Shown here: positions 54,419 to 62,087 of the stretch, piece by piece
How the letters are laid out: the number at the start of each line of letters is the position of its first letter
How positions within the stretch are numbered: the first letter of the stretch is position 1
From: CAWCKS01 sp963763485
Lineage (GTDB): Bacteria; Pseudomonadota; Alphaproteobacteria; Rhizobiales; Xanthobacteraceae
Length of the DNA stretch: 64,000 nucleotides
NCBI GenBank assembly: GCA_963763485.1
Contig: CAVXOW010000006.1
Span: 930,001 to 994,000, forward strand
Direction of reading: 5' to 3'
Translations under genes and position numbers: made by a program
Notes under the pieces: model-generated
Databases searched by the model: none
What the model was told of the DNA's origin: nothing
What the model saw: only the letters and a program-made list of their open reading frames with translations

Positions 54419-56170
54419 TTACCGGCTTTCCTTCGATGCCGCAAGAATAAGGCGCTCGGACGGCGGCAGATCGAACCGCGGCTCGATGCCGAGCAGCGGC
54501 GCGATGCGGGCGATCACGGCGCCGCCGGTCGGAACGGCGTTCCAGCCCGAGGTAATGAAGCCGTAGGTTTCCTTCAGCGCCTGCGGCTCGTCGAGCATGA
54601 TCAGGATCTGGTATTTTGGATCATCGGCCGGCAGGATCGCGGTGAAGGAGTTGAGCACGCGTTTCTTGGCGTAGTGGCCGTTGAAGATCTTTTCCGACGT
54701 GCCGGTCTTGCCGCCGACGTAGTAGCCGGGGACATCAGCCTTCTTCGCGGTGCCGATCTCGGCGTTGAGCCGCATCAGGAAGCGCATCTTGTCCGAGGTC
54801 TCCGGCTTGACGACGCGGACGGCCAGCGCCTTCGCCTCCTCCTCCGAACGCTTCAGGAAGGTCGGCGGGATCAACAGGCCGCCATTCATCAGCGCGTTGA
54901 TGCCCATCACCGCCTGCAGCGGCGCGACCGACAGGCCCTGGCCGAACGCGATCGTCACCGTATTCAACTCGCCCCAGCGCTTCGGCACCAGCGGCGAGGC
55001 GCTCTCCGGCAATTCGGTGCGCAACCGCTCGAGCTGGCCCATCTTGCGCAGGAACGCCTTGTGCGCCTCGACGCCCTGGTTGAGCGCGATCCGCGCCGCG
55101 CCGATGTTCGACGAGTAGGTGAAGACTTCTCTTGTGTTGATGACGCGGCCGAGCGGATGGCTGTCGTGGATGGTGAACTTGCCGTAGTGCAGGTTGCCGC
55201 GCGCATCCCACATCGAGTCCAGCGTGACCTTGCCGGAGTCGAGCGCCATCGCGAGCGTAAAGGCCTTGAACGTCGAGCCCATCTCGTAGACGCCGGTGGT
55301 GAGGCGGTTGATGCGATCGGGGTCGTTGGCTTCCTTCGGGCTGTTCGGATCGAAATCCGGCAGCGACACCATGGCGACGATCTCGCCGGTCTTCACGTTG
55401 GCGACGATGCCCGAGGCGGCATGGGCGTGAAATTTTTCTTTCGCCTTGAGCAGTTCATCGCGCAGTGCGTGCTCGACGCGGACGTCGACGGCAAGCTCGA
55501 TCGGCTTCTGCAGCCGGTCGGTCGCAAAGCCGGCGCGATGCAGGTCGGCGAGGCCGTTGGTGTCGAGCCATTTCTCGATGCCGGCAATGCCCTGGTTGTC
55601 GATATTGACGAGCCCGATCAGGTGCGACACCTCCGGCCCGTTCGGATAGACGCGCTTGTTCTCGCGCAGGAAGCCGATGCCGGGGATGCCGAGGCGGTGA
55701 ATGTCGTTCTGCTGCTGCGGCGTGATCTCGCGCTTCAGCCAGACAAAGCCCTTGCGGCCGGACAGCCGCTGCCGCACTTCGCCGGTCTCGAGATCGGGCA
55801 GCGTCGCGGTCAGAAGCTCGATCGCTTCGTCCTTGTCGATGATGCGGCGCGGCTCGCCGAAGAGCGACGGCGCCTTGACGTCGGTCGCGAGGATTTCGCC
55901 GTTGCGGTCGACGATGTCGGGCCGTGCGGTCGCAAACGCATCCTGCGCCGCGGTGCGGCGTTCGCCGCGCGCTTCGGGCGCGACCGCGAACATGACGAGC
56001 CTGGCGCCGATCACCGCATAGACCACGAAGAAGCCGACAATGGCAAAGCCGACGCGCACCCGCGCCTTGGCGTTGCGGTCGACATTGGTGCCGAACAGCA
56101 GCTTGCGCACGATGCGCTGGCGCCACGATCCGGGCGGCCGCTGCAACGATCTCGCCGGCGCGCTGGTCAT
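54419..56170 (-). CDS. ftsI: Septal transpeptidase FtsI (PBP3)
   Basis: Class B penicillin-binding protein that cross-links septal peptidoglycan with FtsW. One N-terminal transmembrane helix (V-G-F-A-I-V-G-F-F-V-V-Y-A-V-I-G), dimerisation domain, and transpeptidase motifs S-T-F-K (nucleophile Ser in M-G-S-T-F-K), S-S-N and K-T-G-T. 583 residues from the ATG at 56170, which has its own ribosome site (CAGGGAG). In the sequence as given it is in frame with the preceding ftsL, forming one 710-codon frame. Confidence 0.93.
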   Translation of the reverse strand: MTSAPARSLQRPPGSWRQRIVRKLLFGTNVDRNAKARVRVGFAIVGFFVVYAVIGARLVMFAVAPEARGERRTAAQDAFATARPDIVDRNGEILATDVKAPSLFGEPRRIIDKDEAIELLTATLPDLETGEVRQRLSGRKGFVWLKREITPQQQNDIHRLGIPGIGFLRENKRVYPNGPEVSHLIGLVNIDNQGIAGIEKWLDTNGLADLHRAGFATDRLQKPIELAVDVRVEHALRDELLKAKEKFHAHAASGIVANVKTGEIVAMVSLPDFDPNSPKEANDPDRINRLTTGVYEMGSTFKAFTLAMALDSGKVTLDSMWDARGNLHYGKFTIHDSHPLGRVINTREVFTYSSNIGAARIALNQGVEAHKAFLRKMGQLERLRTELPESASPLVPKRWGELNTVTIAFGQGLSVAPLQAVMGINALMNGGLLIPPTFLKRSEEEAKALAVRVVKPETSDKMRFLMRLNAEIGTAKKADVPGYYVGGKTGTSEKIFNGHYAKKRVLNSFTAILPADDPKYQILIMLDEPQALKETYGFITSGWNAVPTGGAVIARIAPLLGIEPRFDLPPSERLILAASKESR

Positions 56171-56551
56171 CGCGCGGCTCCCTGCGCGTGGGATCGAGCC
56201 GGTCGCCATCTCGCCGGAATCGACCTTCTCGATCACCGACGCAATCGGATCGGGATCGTTCGGCGCGACGATGCGCGGCGGCCGCTCCGGCAAATTCCTG
56301 AAGTCGTCGAATTGCGTTGTTTCGATCGGCTTCAACGCGGTGTGACGTGCGGCAAGGCCCTGCAGGCGGCCCGGCGCCTCGAGCTTGGCCCAGTCCGCCT
56401 TCAGGGTCGCGATCGCCTCGCGCTGCTCGCGCACGTCGTTGCGCAGCTGCATGACGCGTTCGGTGCGCGCCGTCGACACCATCTTGATCCGGTAGACGTA
56501 GCCCGCAGCGAACACCAGCGCGCAAATGACGAGGAGATGGACGAAGCGCAT
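56167..56551 (-). CDS. ftsL: FtsL-like division protein, apparently fused to FtsI
   Basis: The first 127 codons have the FtsL pattern: short N-terminus, one membrane helix (L-L-V-I-C-A-L-V-F-A-A-G-Y-V-Y), then a coiled coil (R-T-E-R-V-M-Q-L-R-N-D-V-R-E-Q-R-E-A-I-A-T-L) and L-A-A-R-H-T-A-L-K-P. FtsL, with FtsB and FtsQ, activates FtsWI. It reads straight into ftsI, but ftsI has its own ribosome site and start, and a TGA overlaps that start in the frame that would result from removing one extra base. Separate genes with a sequencing error are therefore more likely than a real fusion. Confidence 0.75.
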
Positions 56552-56554
56552 GTC

Positions 56555-57574
56555 TTACGTCCTCCCTATCACGTCGATCAGGCGCGGCCACGGATTCTCG
56601 GCACGGCGCGTTGCATGAGGCGGCGCGTCCGTACGCTCGGCGGCGCGCAGCTTTGCGGAGCGAGCGCGCGGGTTGTGCGCGGTCTCGGCGTCACCGGCCA
56701 CCTCGGGGCGTTTGGTCAGGATACGGAAGCTCGGCACGGCCTGCTGCAGTTCGGGCTGGTGGCGCGAGCCGGCTGCGACCTTGCCGCGCTCGGTGAGAAA
56801 ATTCTTGACGATGCGGTCTTCCAGCGAATGGAAGCTGACCACGACGAGACGCCCGCCGGGTTTCAGGATTTTTTCCGCGCCTTCCAGCGCCAGCACGAGC
56901 TCGTCGAGCTCCTCGTTGACGAGGATGCGCAGCGCCTGGAACGTCCGCGTCGCCGGATGGATGTCGCCGGGTTTGGTCCGCACCACGCCGGCGACGATGT
57001 CGGCCAGCGCCCTGGTCGTCGCGATCGGCGCCTCGGACCGCGCTCTCACGATGGCGCGCGCGATCGGCCGCGAAAAGCGTTCCTCGCCGAGCGTGAAGAT
57101 GACCTTTGCGAGATCGGCTTCGCTTGCGCGCGCGATCACGTCGGCGGCCGATGGACCGTCGTCGCCCATCCGCATGTCGAGCGGACCATCGAGCCGGAAC
57201 GAAAACCCGCGCGCGGCGGTGTCGAGTTGCATCGACGAGACGCCGATGTCCATCACGACGCCGTCGACCGCGGCCGCGCCTTGCGCGGCCGCGACCTCGG
57301 CAAGATGCGAGAAACGGTCTTCGACCAGTCTCAACCGCCCGCCGGATCGCGCGACGAGGCCGGCGCCCGCGGCAATCGCGGTTCTGTCGCGATCGACAGC
57401 GACCACGCGGCTGCCGGCGGTGTCGAGGATGGCTTTTGTGTACCCACCTGCGCCAAAGGTCGCGTCGAGGTAGACGCCGCCGTCGCGGGGAGCGAGCCAG
57501 CGGATGACGGAATCAAGCAAGACGGGTGTGTGCGGTGCACGCGCCGACCCTGCATCATCGCGTTCGACGGTCAC
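56555..57574 (-). CDS. rsmH: 16S rRNA C1402 N4-methyltransferase
   Basis: SAM-dependent enzyme (formerly MraW) that methylates C1402 in the ribosomal P site. Motifs: H-T-P-V-L-L-D-S-V near the start, Y-L-D-A-T-F-G-A-G-G-Y-T (SAM loop), M-D-I-G-V-S-S-M-Q-L-D and N-E-E-L-D-E-L-V-L-A-L. 339 residues from a GTG at 57574 behind CGGAG; a farther ATG at 57682 would add 36 unusual residues. First gene of the dcw cluster. No mraZ is seen upstream. Confidence 0.93.
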   Translation of the reverse strand: MTVERDDAGSARAPHTPVLLDSVIRWLAPRDGGVYLDATFGAGGYTKAILDTAGSRVVAVDRDRTAIAAGAGLVARSGGRLRLVEDRFSHLAEVAAAQGAAAVDGVVMDIGVSSMQLDTAARGFSFRLDGPLDMRMGDDGPSAADVIARASEADLAKVIFTLGEERFSRPIARAIVRARSEAPIATTRALADIVAGVVRTKPGDIHPATRTFQALRILVNEELDELVLALEGAEKILKPGGRLVVVSFHSLEDRIVKNFLTERGKVAAGSRHQPELQQAVPSFRILTKRPEVAGDAETAHNPRARSAKLRAAERTDAPPHATRRAENPWPRLIDVIGRT

Positions 57575-58047
57575 GCGGTTGCTCCGCTCACGAGGCGTCG
57601 CGGCCGATTCGAAGAGACCGGCATGAAGCCAGCGGCCGCATCCCGTCCGAAAACCCGCGCCTTTAATGTCCTGGGTCAACATAGGTTAATGCGGGCGTCC
57701 ACGCCGGGCCGACCGGCCAACGCCCGGCATTTGTCGTTTCTCAGTAAACGATCGGTAGCGTTAAAGATTCGTTGACGAACGCGCGGTCGACGGCCCGCGG
57801 CGCCTCGGCGCCGGTGCAAACCGGTAACAGTTGTTAACAAAACCAAAACAAGCTCGCGCTAACCTTGTGCTGCGGTGACGCTACGGCTTACCTTGATCGA
57901 GCCTGCTTCGGTGTGTCACGGGTACGACGGCCGGCAAGTTCCAGCCAGATTTTGCGTGCCGTTTACATGTCCCAGGTATCCGTTTCCACGGGCGACCTGC
58001 TCGCGCGTCGGAGCAGCCCGTTACCGCTGTCGCGGTCGTTATCCGAG
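57575..58047. other. dcw cluster promoter region
   Basis: About 470 bases between divergent rsmH and amidase genes. An AT-rich patch at 57820-57865 (GGTAACAGTTGTTAACAAAA) is the likeliest promoter area. No mraZ gene and no MraZ-type direct repeats (TGGGN) in tandem could be recognised. Confidence 0.5.
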
Positions 58048-58821
58048 ATGCCGTTTGTCCCGGACTCGTCGGTCGTTGCCGACGTGATCCCGTCGGGAAA
58101 CTATGGCGAGCGCCGCAACGGCCGCGAGCCGGATATGATCGTGCTGCACTACACCGGCATGGTCGACGGCAAGATGGCGGTGCAACGGCTGACCACGATC
58201 GGCACCGAAGTCTCGGCCCATTATATTGTCCATGAAGACGGCCGGATCATTCAGTGCGTACAGGAATCGCGGCGCGCCTGGCATGCCGGTGCGTCAGCGT
58301 GGGCCGGCGAAGCCGACATCAACTCCTGCTCGATCGGGGTCGAGATCATCAATGGCGGCCATGACTATGGCCTGCCGCCCTATCCGCTGCGCCAGGTCGC
58401 AGCCGTGATCGCGCTGTGCAAGGGCATCATCATCCGCCGCAACATTCCGCGCCACCGCGTGCTCGGCCACTCCGACGTTTCGCCCGGACGCAAGCAGGAT
58501 CCCGGCGAGAAGTTCCCGTGGGCGCTGCTCGCCGCGTCCGGCGTCGGCCAATACGTCACGCCGGCCAAGATCGAGCACGGTCCGACCATGGCGGTCGGCG
58601 CCGCTGGCGACAACGTGCGCGCGCTACAGGAAGCGCTCGCGAGCTACGGCTACGGCGTGACCGTCAGCGGCGTTTATGATTTCGCCACCGTCGAGGTGGT
58701 GAGCGCGTTCCAGCGGCATTTCCGCCCCGCACTGATCGACGGCGTCGCCGACGTCTCGACGGTCACCACGTTGAAGAATTTGTTGACCGCGCGCGCAAGC
58801 TACAGCCCGCTGACCTCTTGA
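58048..58821 (+). CDS. N-acetylmuramoyl-L-alanine amidase with peptidoglycan-binding domain
   Basis: AmiD-type zinc amidase that splits MurNAc from the stem peptide, used in wall recycling or daughter-cell separation. Amidase_2 domain at about 15-170: zinc ligands in V-L-H-Y-T-G-M and G-H-S-D-V-S-P-G-R-K-Q-D-P-G; C-terminal PG-binding domain from about 185 (D-N-V-R-A-L-Q-E-A-L-A-S-Y-G-Y). No signal peptide is evident. The ATG at 58048 gives M-P-F-V-P-D-S-S-V-V, like family members; the ATG at 57967 adds 27 residues and cannot be excluded. Confidence 0.88.
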   Translation: MPFVPDSSVVADVIPSGNYGERRNGREPDMIVLHYTGMVDGKMAVQRLTTIGTEVSAHYIVHEDGRIIQCVQESRRAWHAGASAWAGEADINSCSIGVEIINGGHDYGLPPYPLRQVAAVIALCKGIIIRRNIPRHRVLGHSDVSPGRKQDPGEKFPWALLAASGVGQYVTPAKIEHGPTMAVGAAGDNVRALQEALASYGYGVTVSGVYDFATVEVVSAFQRHFRPALIDGVADVSTVTTLKNLLTARASYSPLTS

Positions 58822-58853
58822 CGGGCCCGACGGACGTCCCCATCAATGCCCTG

Positions 58854-59263
58854 TCAGTCGGCCGGACGGCCGCTCTCGCATCGACCGAAAGGTCGCGAGG
58901 GAGGAAAGTCCGGGCTCCACAGACAGACGGTGCCGGATAACGCCCGGCGGGGGTGACCCCAGAGACAGTGCCACAGAGAACGAACCGCCTCGTCTTCAAG
59001 ACGCGGCAAGGGTGAAAAGGTGCGGTAAGAGCGCACCGCGTCTTCGGCAACGAAGACGGCATGGCAAACCTCACCGGGAGCAAGACCGAATAGGAACGGC
59101 GCCGCGGGATTTCGGCAACGAGATCACCGCAGGGCAGTCTGGCCCGGCCGTTCGGGTAGGTTGCTTGAGGCGGCACGCAAGTGCCGTTCGAGAGGAATGG
59201 CCGTCACGTGCCGCGTGGTCAAACACGCGGCGCCCTACAGAACCCGGCTTACAGGCCGGCTGA
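58854..59263 (+). ncRNA. rnpB: RNase P RNA, class A
   Basis: Catalytic RNA that trims the 5' leader of tRNA precursors. The conserved P4 5' segment GAGGAAAGTCCGGGCTCC (58900-58917) and the 3' part CAGAACCCGGCTTACAGGCC are both present, and the ends pair as helix P1 (TCAGTCGGCC with GGCCGGCTGA). Internal AGAGACAGTGCCACAGAGAA and GGTAAGAGCGCACCGC are also typical. About 410 nt, normal for alphaproteobacteria. Confidence 0.97.
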
Positions 59264-59277
59264 TGACGTCTCCAACG

Positions 59278-59307
59278 AAGGGTCCGGCGCAACCACGCCG
59301 GACCCTT
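59278..59307 (+). terminator. Terminator of rnpB
   Basis: AAGGGTCCGGCG - CAACCA - CGCCGGACCCTT, a perfect 12-bp stem, 14 bases past the rnpB 3' end, followed by CACCATTTG. Confidence 0.8.
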
Positions 59308-59386
59308 CACCATTTGTCGCTCCATTTGCGCTCTTCGAGAAGCACAAGGCCGCGATGCCAACGCGCGGCTTCACCATCCACGCCCG

Positions 59387-60340
59387 TCATTTCATTGGCT
59401 GTGCCGGTTGGGGTGGTGCAGCCTGGCCTCCAGTGATGCGAGCCAACGCACTCTGAGCGAATGCGTCGCCCTGGTCTGCAGCGAGCTTGTAGAGGCGTAC
59501 GGCTTCTTGCTCATCTTTTGCCAGGCCGCCTTGCCCGCGCTCATAGGCACGCCCCAGGCTTGCCTGACCGAGCGCGTACCCTTGATCTGCCGAAAGCTTG
59601 AATAGCCGCACCGCTTCAACCTCATCTTTTGGCAATCCTCCGAGTCCAAAGAGGTAGCTGACGCCGAGGCTTGCCTGCGCCGCTGCGTTTCCCTGGTCTG
59701 CGGCGAGCTTGTAGAGACGAACGGCTTCACGCTCATCCTTCGCCAGTCCGCCGCGTCCCGCCTGATAAAGATGACCAAGGTTATTTTGCGCTGGAGGATA
59801 TCCCTGATCTGCGGAAAGCCTGAAAAGTCGTGCGGCTTCAACCTCGTCTTTGGGAAGTCCACCACGACCTTCAAGAAAGAGGACACCGAGACCGTTTTGA
59901 CCCTGTACATTTCCCCGATCTGCCGCAAGTCGGGACAGCCGGACCGCCTCGACATCATCCTTGGGAAATCCATCTCGCCCGTTCATGTAAAGTACCGCGA
60001 CACCGGCCGCAGCTTGAGGGCTGCCATTGTGATACGCCTTCAGGAGCTGACTTCGAGCCGCATCAAAGTTCTTTGCTGCTTGATAGGCTCGGCCGAGCTG
60101 CATCGCGATCCGAGCATCGTTCGGGGCCGCATTTGCTGCCAGTTCGCAGGCCTTAATCGCGCTCTCTGCGACGATCTCTTCAAGACGTACACCAGGAACG
60201 CCAGCCGGTCGCGTGTTGTCGAACGGACTGGCCGCAGCTTGATCGCAATCCGCCAAGAGTTGATCGAGTGGCTTCTCGTCAGCCAGAGCAACAGAGCCGA
60301 ACCCAATCAAAAATCCCACGGCTATACAAATCGGCTTCAT
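59387..60340 (-). CDS. Secreted Sel1-repeat protein
   Basis: A 317-residue protein: signal peptide (I-A-V-G-F-L-I-G-F-G-S-V-A-L-A), an opening segment with C-D-Q-A-A-A-S-P-F-D, then five Sel1/TPR-like repeats of 36-37 residues, each with K-D-E-x-E-A-V-R-L-x-K-L-A-A-D-Q-G and Y-x-x-G-x-G-G-L. Sel1 proteins act as binding scaffolds in the periplasm or at the cell surface; no partner can be named. ATG 60340 follows GAAGAG. It converges with rnpB. Confidence 0.88.
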   Translation of the reverse strand: MKPICIAVGFLIGFGSVALADEKPLDQLLADCDQAAASPFDNTRPAGVPGVRLEEIVAESAIKACELAANAAPNDARIAMQLGRAYQAAKNFDAARSQLLKAYHNGSPQAAAGVAVLYMNGRDGFPKDDVEAVRLSRLAADRGNVQGQNGLGVLFLEGRGGLPKDEVEAARLFRLSADQGYPPAQNNLGHLYQAGRGGLAKDEREAVRLYKLAADQGNAAAQASLGVSYLFGLGGLPKDEVEAVRLFKLSADQGYALGQASLGRAYERGQGGLAKDEQEAVRLYKLAADQGDAFAQSALARITGGQAAPPQPAQPMK

Positions 60341-60537
60341 CGCAATTTCTCTTCGCATGGGGAAAAGGGGGGGCAGCCCGAAATCCCGTCGTGTTTGAGG
60401 GATATGTCGAGCAAAGTTACCGAGGCGTTCAATCGATTTACGAATGCACTGCGCTTAAGTATCGCGGACGCTCTCCGTCAGGACACGGCGGGCTCAACAA
60501 ACGGGAAAAAGCGGGCATCGCCGCGCCCTCGAATGGC

Positions 60538-60895
60538 TCAGCTCTTGCCGAAATACGGCACGATGCGATCGATGAAGCGCTCGAAGCGCAGGTTGACCGC
60601 GTCGCCGATCTTGCAGATCATGATCGCCGTGCGCCATCACGCGAACGCCTTCGGCGAGATCGACCAGCGCGATCATGAACGGCACGTGGGCGCGTGCTTC
60701 GGCGGTGGCCGGGCGGCACACCAGCGTCGCGGCATGAACCACACCCCTGCCCTTCGACGGCAGCGCTTCGACATCGGCGGCTCCGCACGACGGACAGAAG
60801 CCGCGGCGGAAATACCAGACTGATCGGCACGACCGGCAGCGCTGGTAGAGCAGCGCTGGCGTGCCGGTGGTCCAGTCGGCGATCTCCGCGGTCAT
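60538..60895 (-). CDS. DUF35 zinc-ribbon/OB-fold protein, one frameshift
   Basis: About 118 residues when corrected. A rubredoxin-like zinc ribbon (C-R-S-C and C-P-S-C-G) is followed by an OB-fold with V-H-A-A-T-L-V and, after correction, L-R-F-E-R-F-I-D-R-I-V-P-Y-F. DUF35 proteins bind acyl-CoA and form complexes with thiolase-like partners. One extra C near 60613 (CTGCAAGATC, expected CTGAAGATC) breaks the frame. Its ATG overlaps the thiolase stop (ATGA), so the pair is coupled. Confidence 0.85.
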
Positions 60896-62028
60896 CGCAC
60901 GCGCTCCAGAATCATCGAGACATGCGACGACATCACGCCGCCATCGCCGTGCAACAACGCCACCGCGGCATCCTTGACCTGGCGATTGTCGGCGCGGCCG
61001 GTCATCTGCAGCTGCGTCTCGACCAGATGCGCGAGCGCGCCGCCCGAACCGCAATGGCCGTAGGACAGCAAGCCGCCATGGGTGTTGAGCGGCAGCGCGC
61101 CGTCGCGGCCGAAATCGCCGCTGCGGGCCCGCGCACAGGCTTCGCCGCGCTTCGCCAGTCCAAGCTCTTCGAGCAGGATCGCGAGCGTGATGGTGAAGCT
61201 GTCGTAGACCGCGGCGTATTTCAGGTCGCTGACGCCGACGCCCGAGGCTTGGCGCGCCCGGGCGAACGCCGGAGCTGCGCCGAAATGCGTCAGGCTTGGC
61301 GCGGCCGTGATGTGCTGATGGGTGTGCGCCTGGCCGCAGCCGCGCACCCGCACGCGACGATCGCTGGTCGGATCGCGGCTGACGACAAAGGCGGCGCCGC
61401 CGTCGGACACCGGGCAGCAGTCGAGCAGCTTTAACGGCGTTGCGATCGCGCGCGAGGCCATGACGTCGGACACGGTGATGAGGTCGTGGAATTGCGCGCC
61501 GGGATGGGTCGCCGCATGACGCCGCATCAACACCGCGAGCTCGGCGAGATCCGTTTCGCTGATGCCGAACTCGTGCATGTAGCGCGAGGCGACGAGGCCG
61601 TAATAGGCCGGGATCGTCGGCCCGAGCGGCACCTCGTAGTCGGGATGACCGACCTGGGCGAGCGCCTGCACCGACGCGTCGCGCGTCTGCCCGGTCAAGC
61701 GGTTCTCGCCGGCGACGACAAGCACGTTGCGCACCACGCCGGCATCGACCAGCTCGTGGGCCAGCATGGCCATCGCTAGTCCGGTCGCGCCGCCGACCTG
61801 CACCGCGTGGGCATAGGACGGCTGCAGGCCAAAATGCTCGGCAAAGACCGTGGCGAGCATCAGGTGCGGCATCGTGGTCGAGTAGCCGCACAGCACGCCG
61901 TCGATATCGCGGCGCACGAGGCCGCTATCTGCAAGCGCAGCCTCCGCCGCCATGCTCATGAGGTCGACGGTGTTGCGGCCGTCGTGGCGGCCGTATGCTG
62001 TCAGTCCGACGCCCGTAATGAAGCTCAT
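60892..62028 (-). CDS. Thiolase-superfamily protein lacking the usual nucleophilic Cys
   Basis: A 378-residue thiolase-fold protein of the lipid-transfer (SCP-x/Ltp) group, opening I-T-G-V-G-L-T-A-Y-G-R and closing with N-T-H-G-G-L-L-S-Y-G-H-C-G-S-G-G. The segment where true thiolases carry the nucleophilic Cys reads A-V-Q-V-G-G-A-T-G-L-A-M-A-M, with no Cys. With a DUF35 partner, this resembles Ltp2-type retro-aldolases that split side chains in steroid breakdown. Which substrate applies here is unknown. Its neighbours give no pathway context. Confidence 0.82.
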   Translation of the reverse strand: MSFITGVGLTAYGRHDGRNTVDLMSMAAEAALADSGLVRRDIDGVLCGYSTTMPHLMLATVFAEHFGLQPSYAHAVQVGGATGLAMAMLAHELVDAGVVRNVLVVAGENRLTGQTRDASVQALAQVGHPDYEVPLGPTIPAYYGLVASRYMHEFGISETDLAELAVLMRRHAATHPGAQFHDLITVSDVMASRAIATPLKLLDCCPVSDGGAAFVVSRDPTSDRRVRVRGCGQAHTHQHITAAPSLTHFGAAPAFARARQASGVGVSDLKYAAVYDSFTITLAILLEELGLAKRGEACARARSGDFGRDGALPLNTHGGLLSYGHCGSGGALAHLVETQLQMTGRADNRQVKDAAVALLHGDGGVMSSHVSMILERVR

Positions 62029-62087
62029 GGCGTGTACTCTAGCGAAGCCGCGGCCTGGAACAACCGTCCTCCAGGCCGCGGTAGCCT

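Noticed and set aside
54326..57775. Very long plus-strand frame (over 1100 codons) across ftsI/rsmH
   Set aside because: It is antisense to ftsI, ftsL and rsmH, whose motifs are unmistakable; high-GC codon use commonly opens such opposite frames. Its translation is rich in Arg, Asp and His with no family signature.
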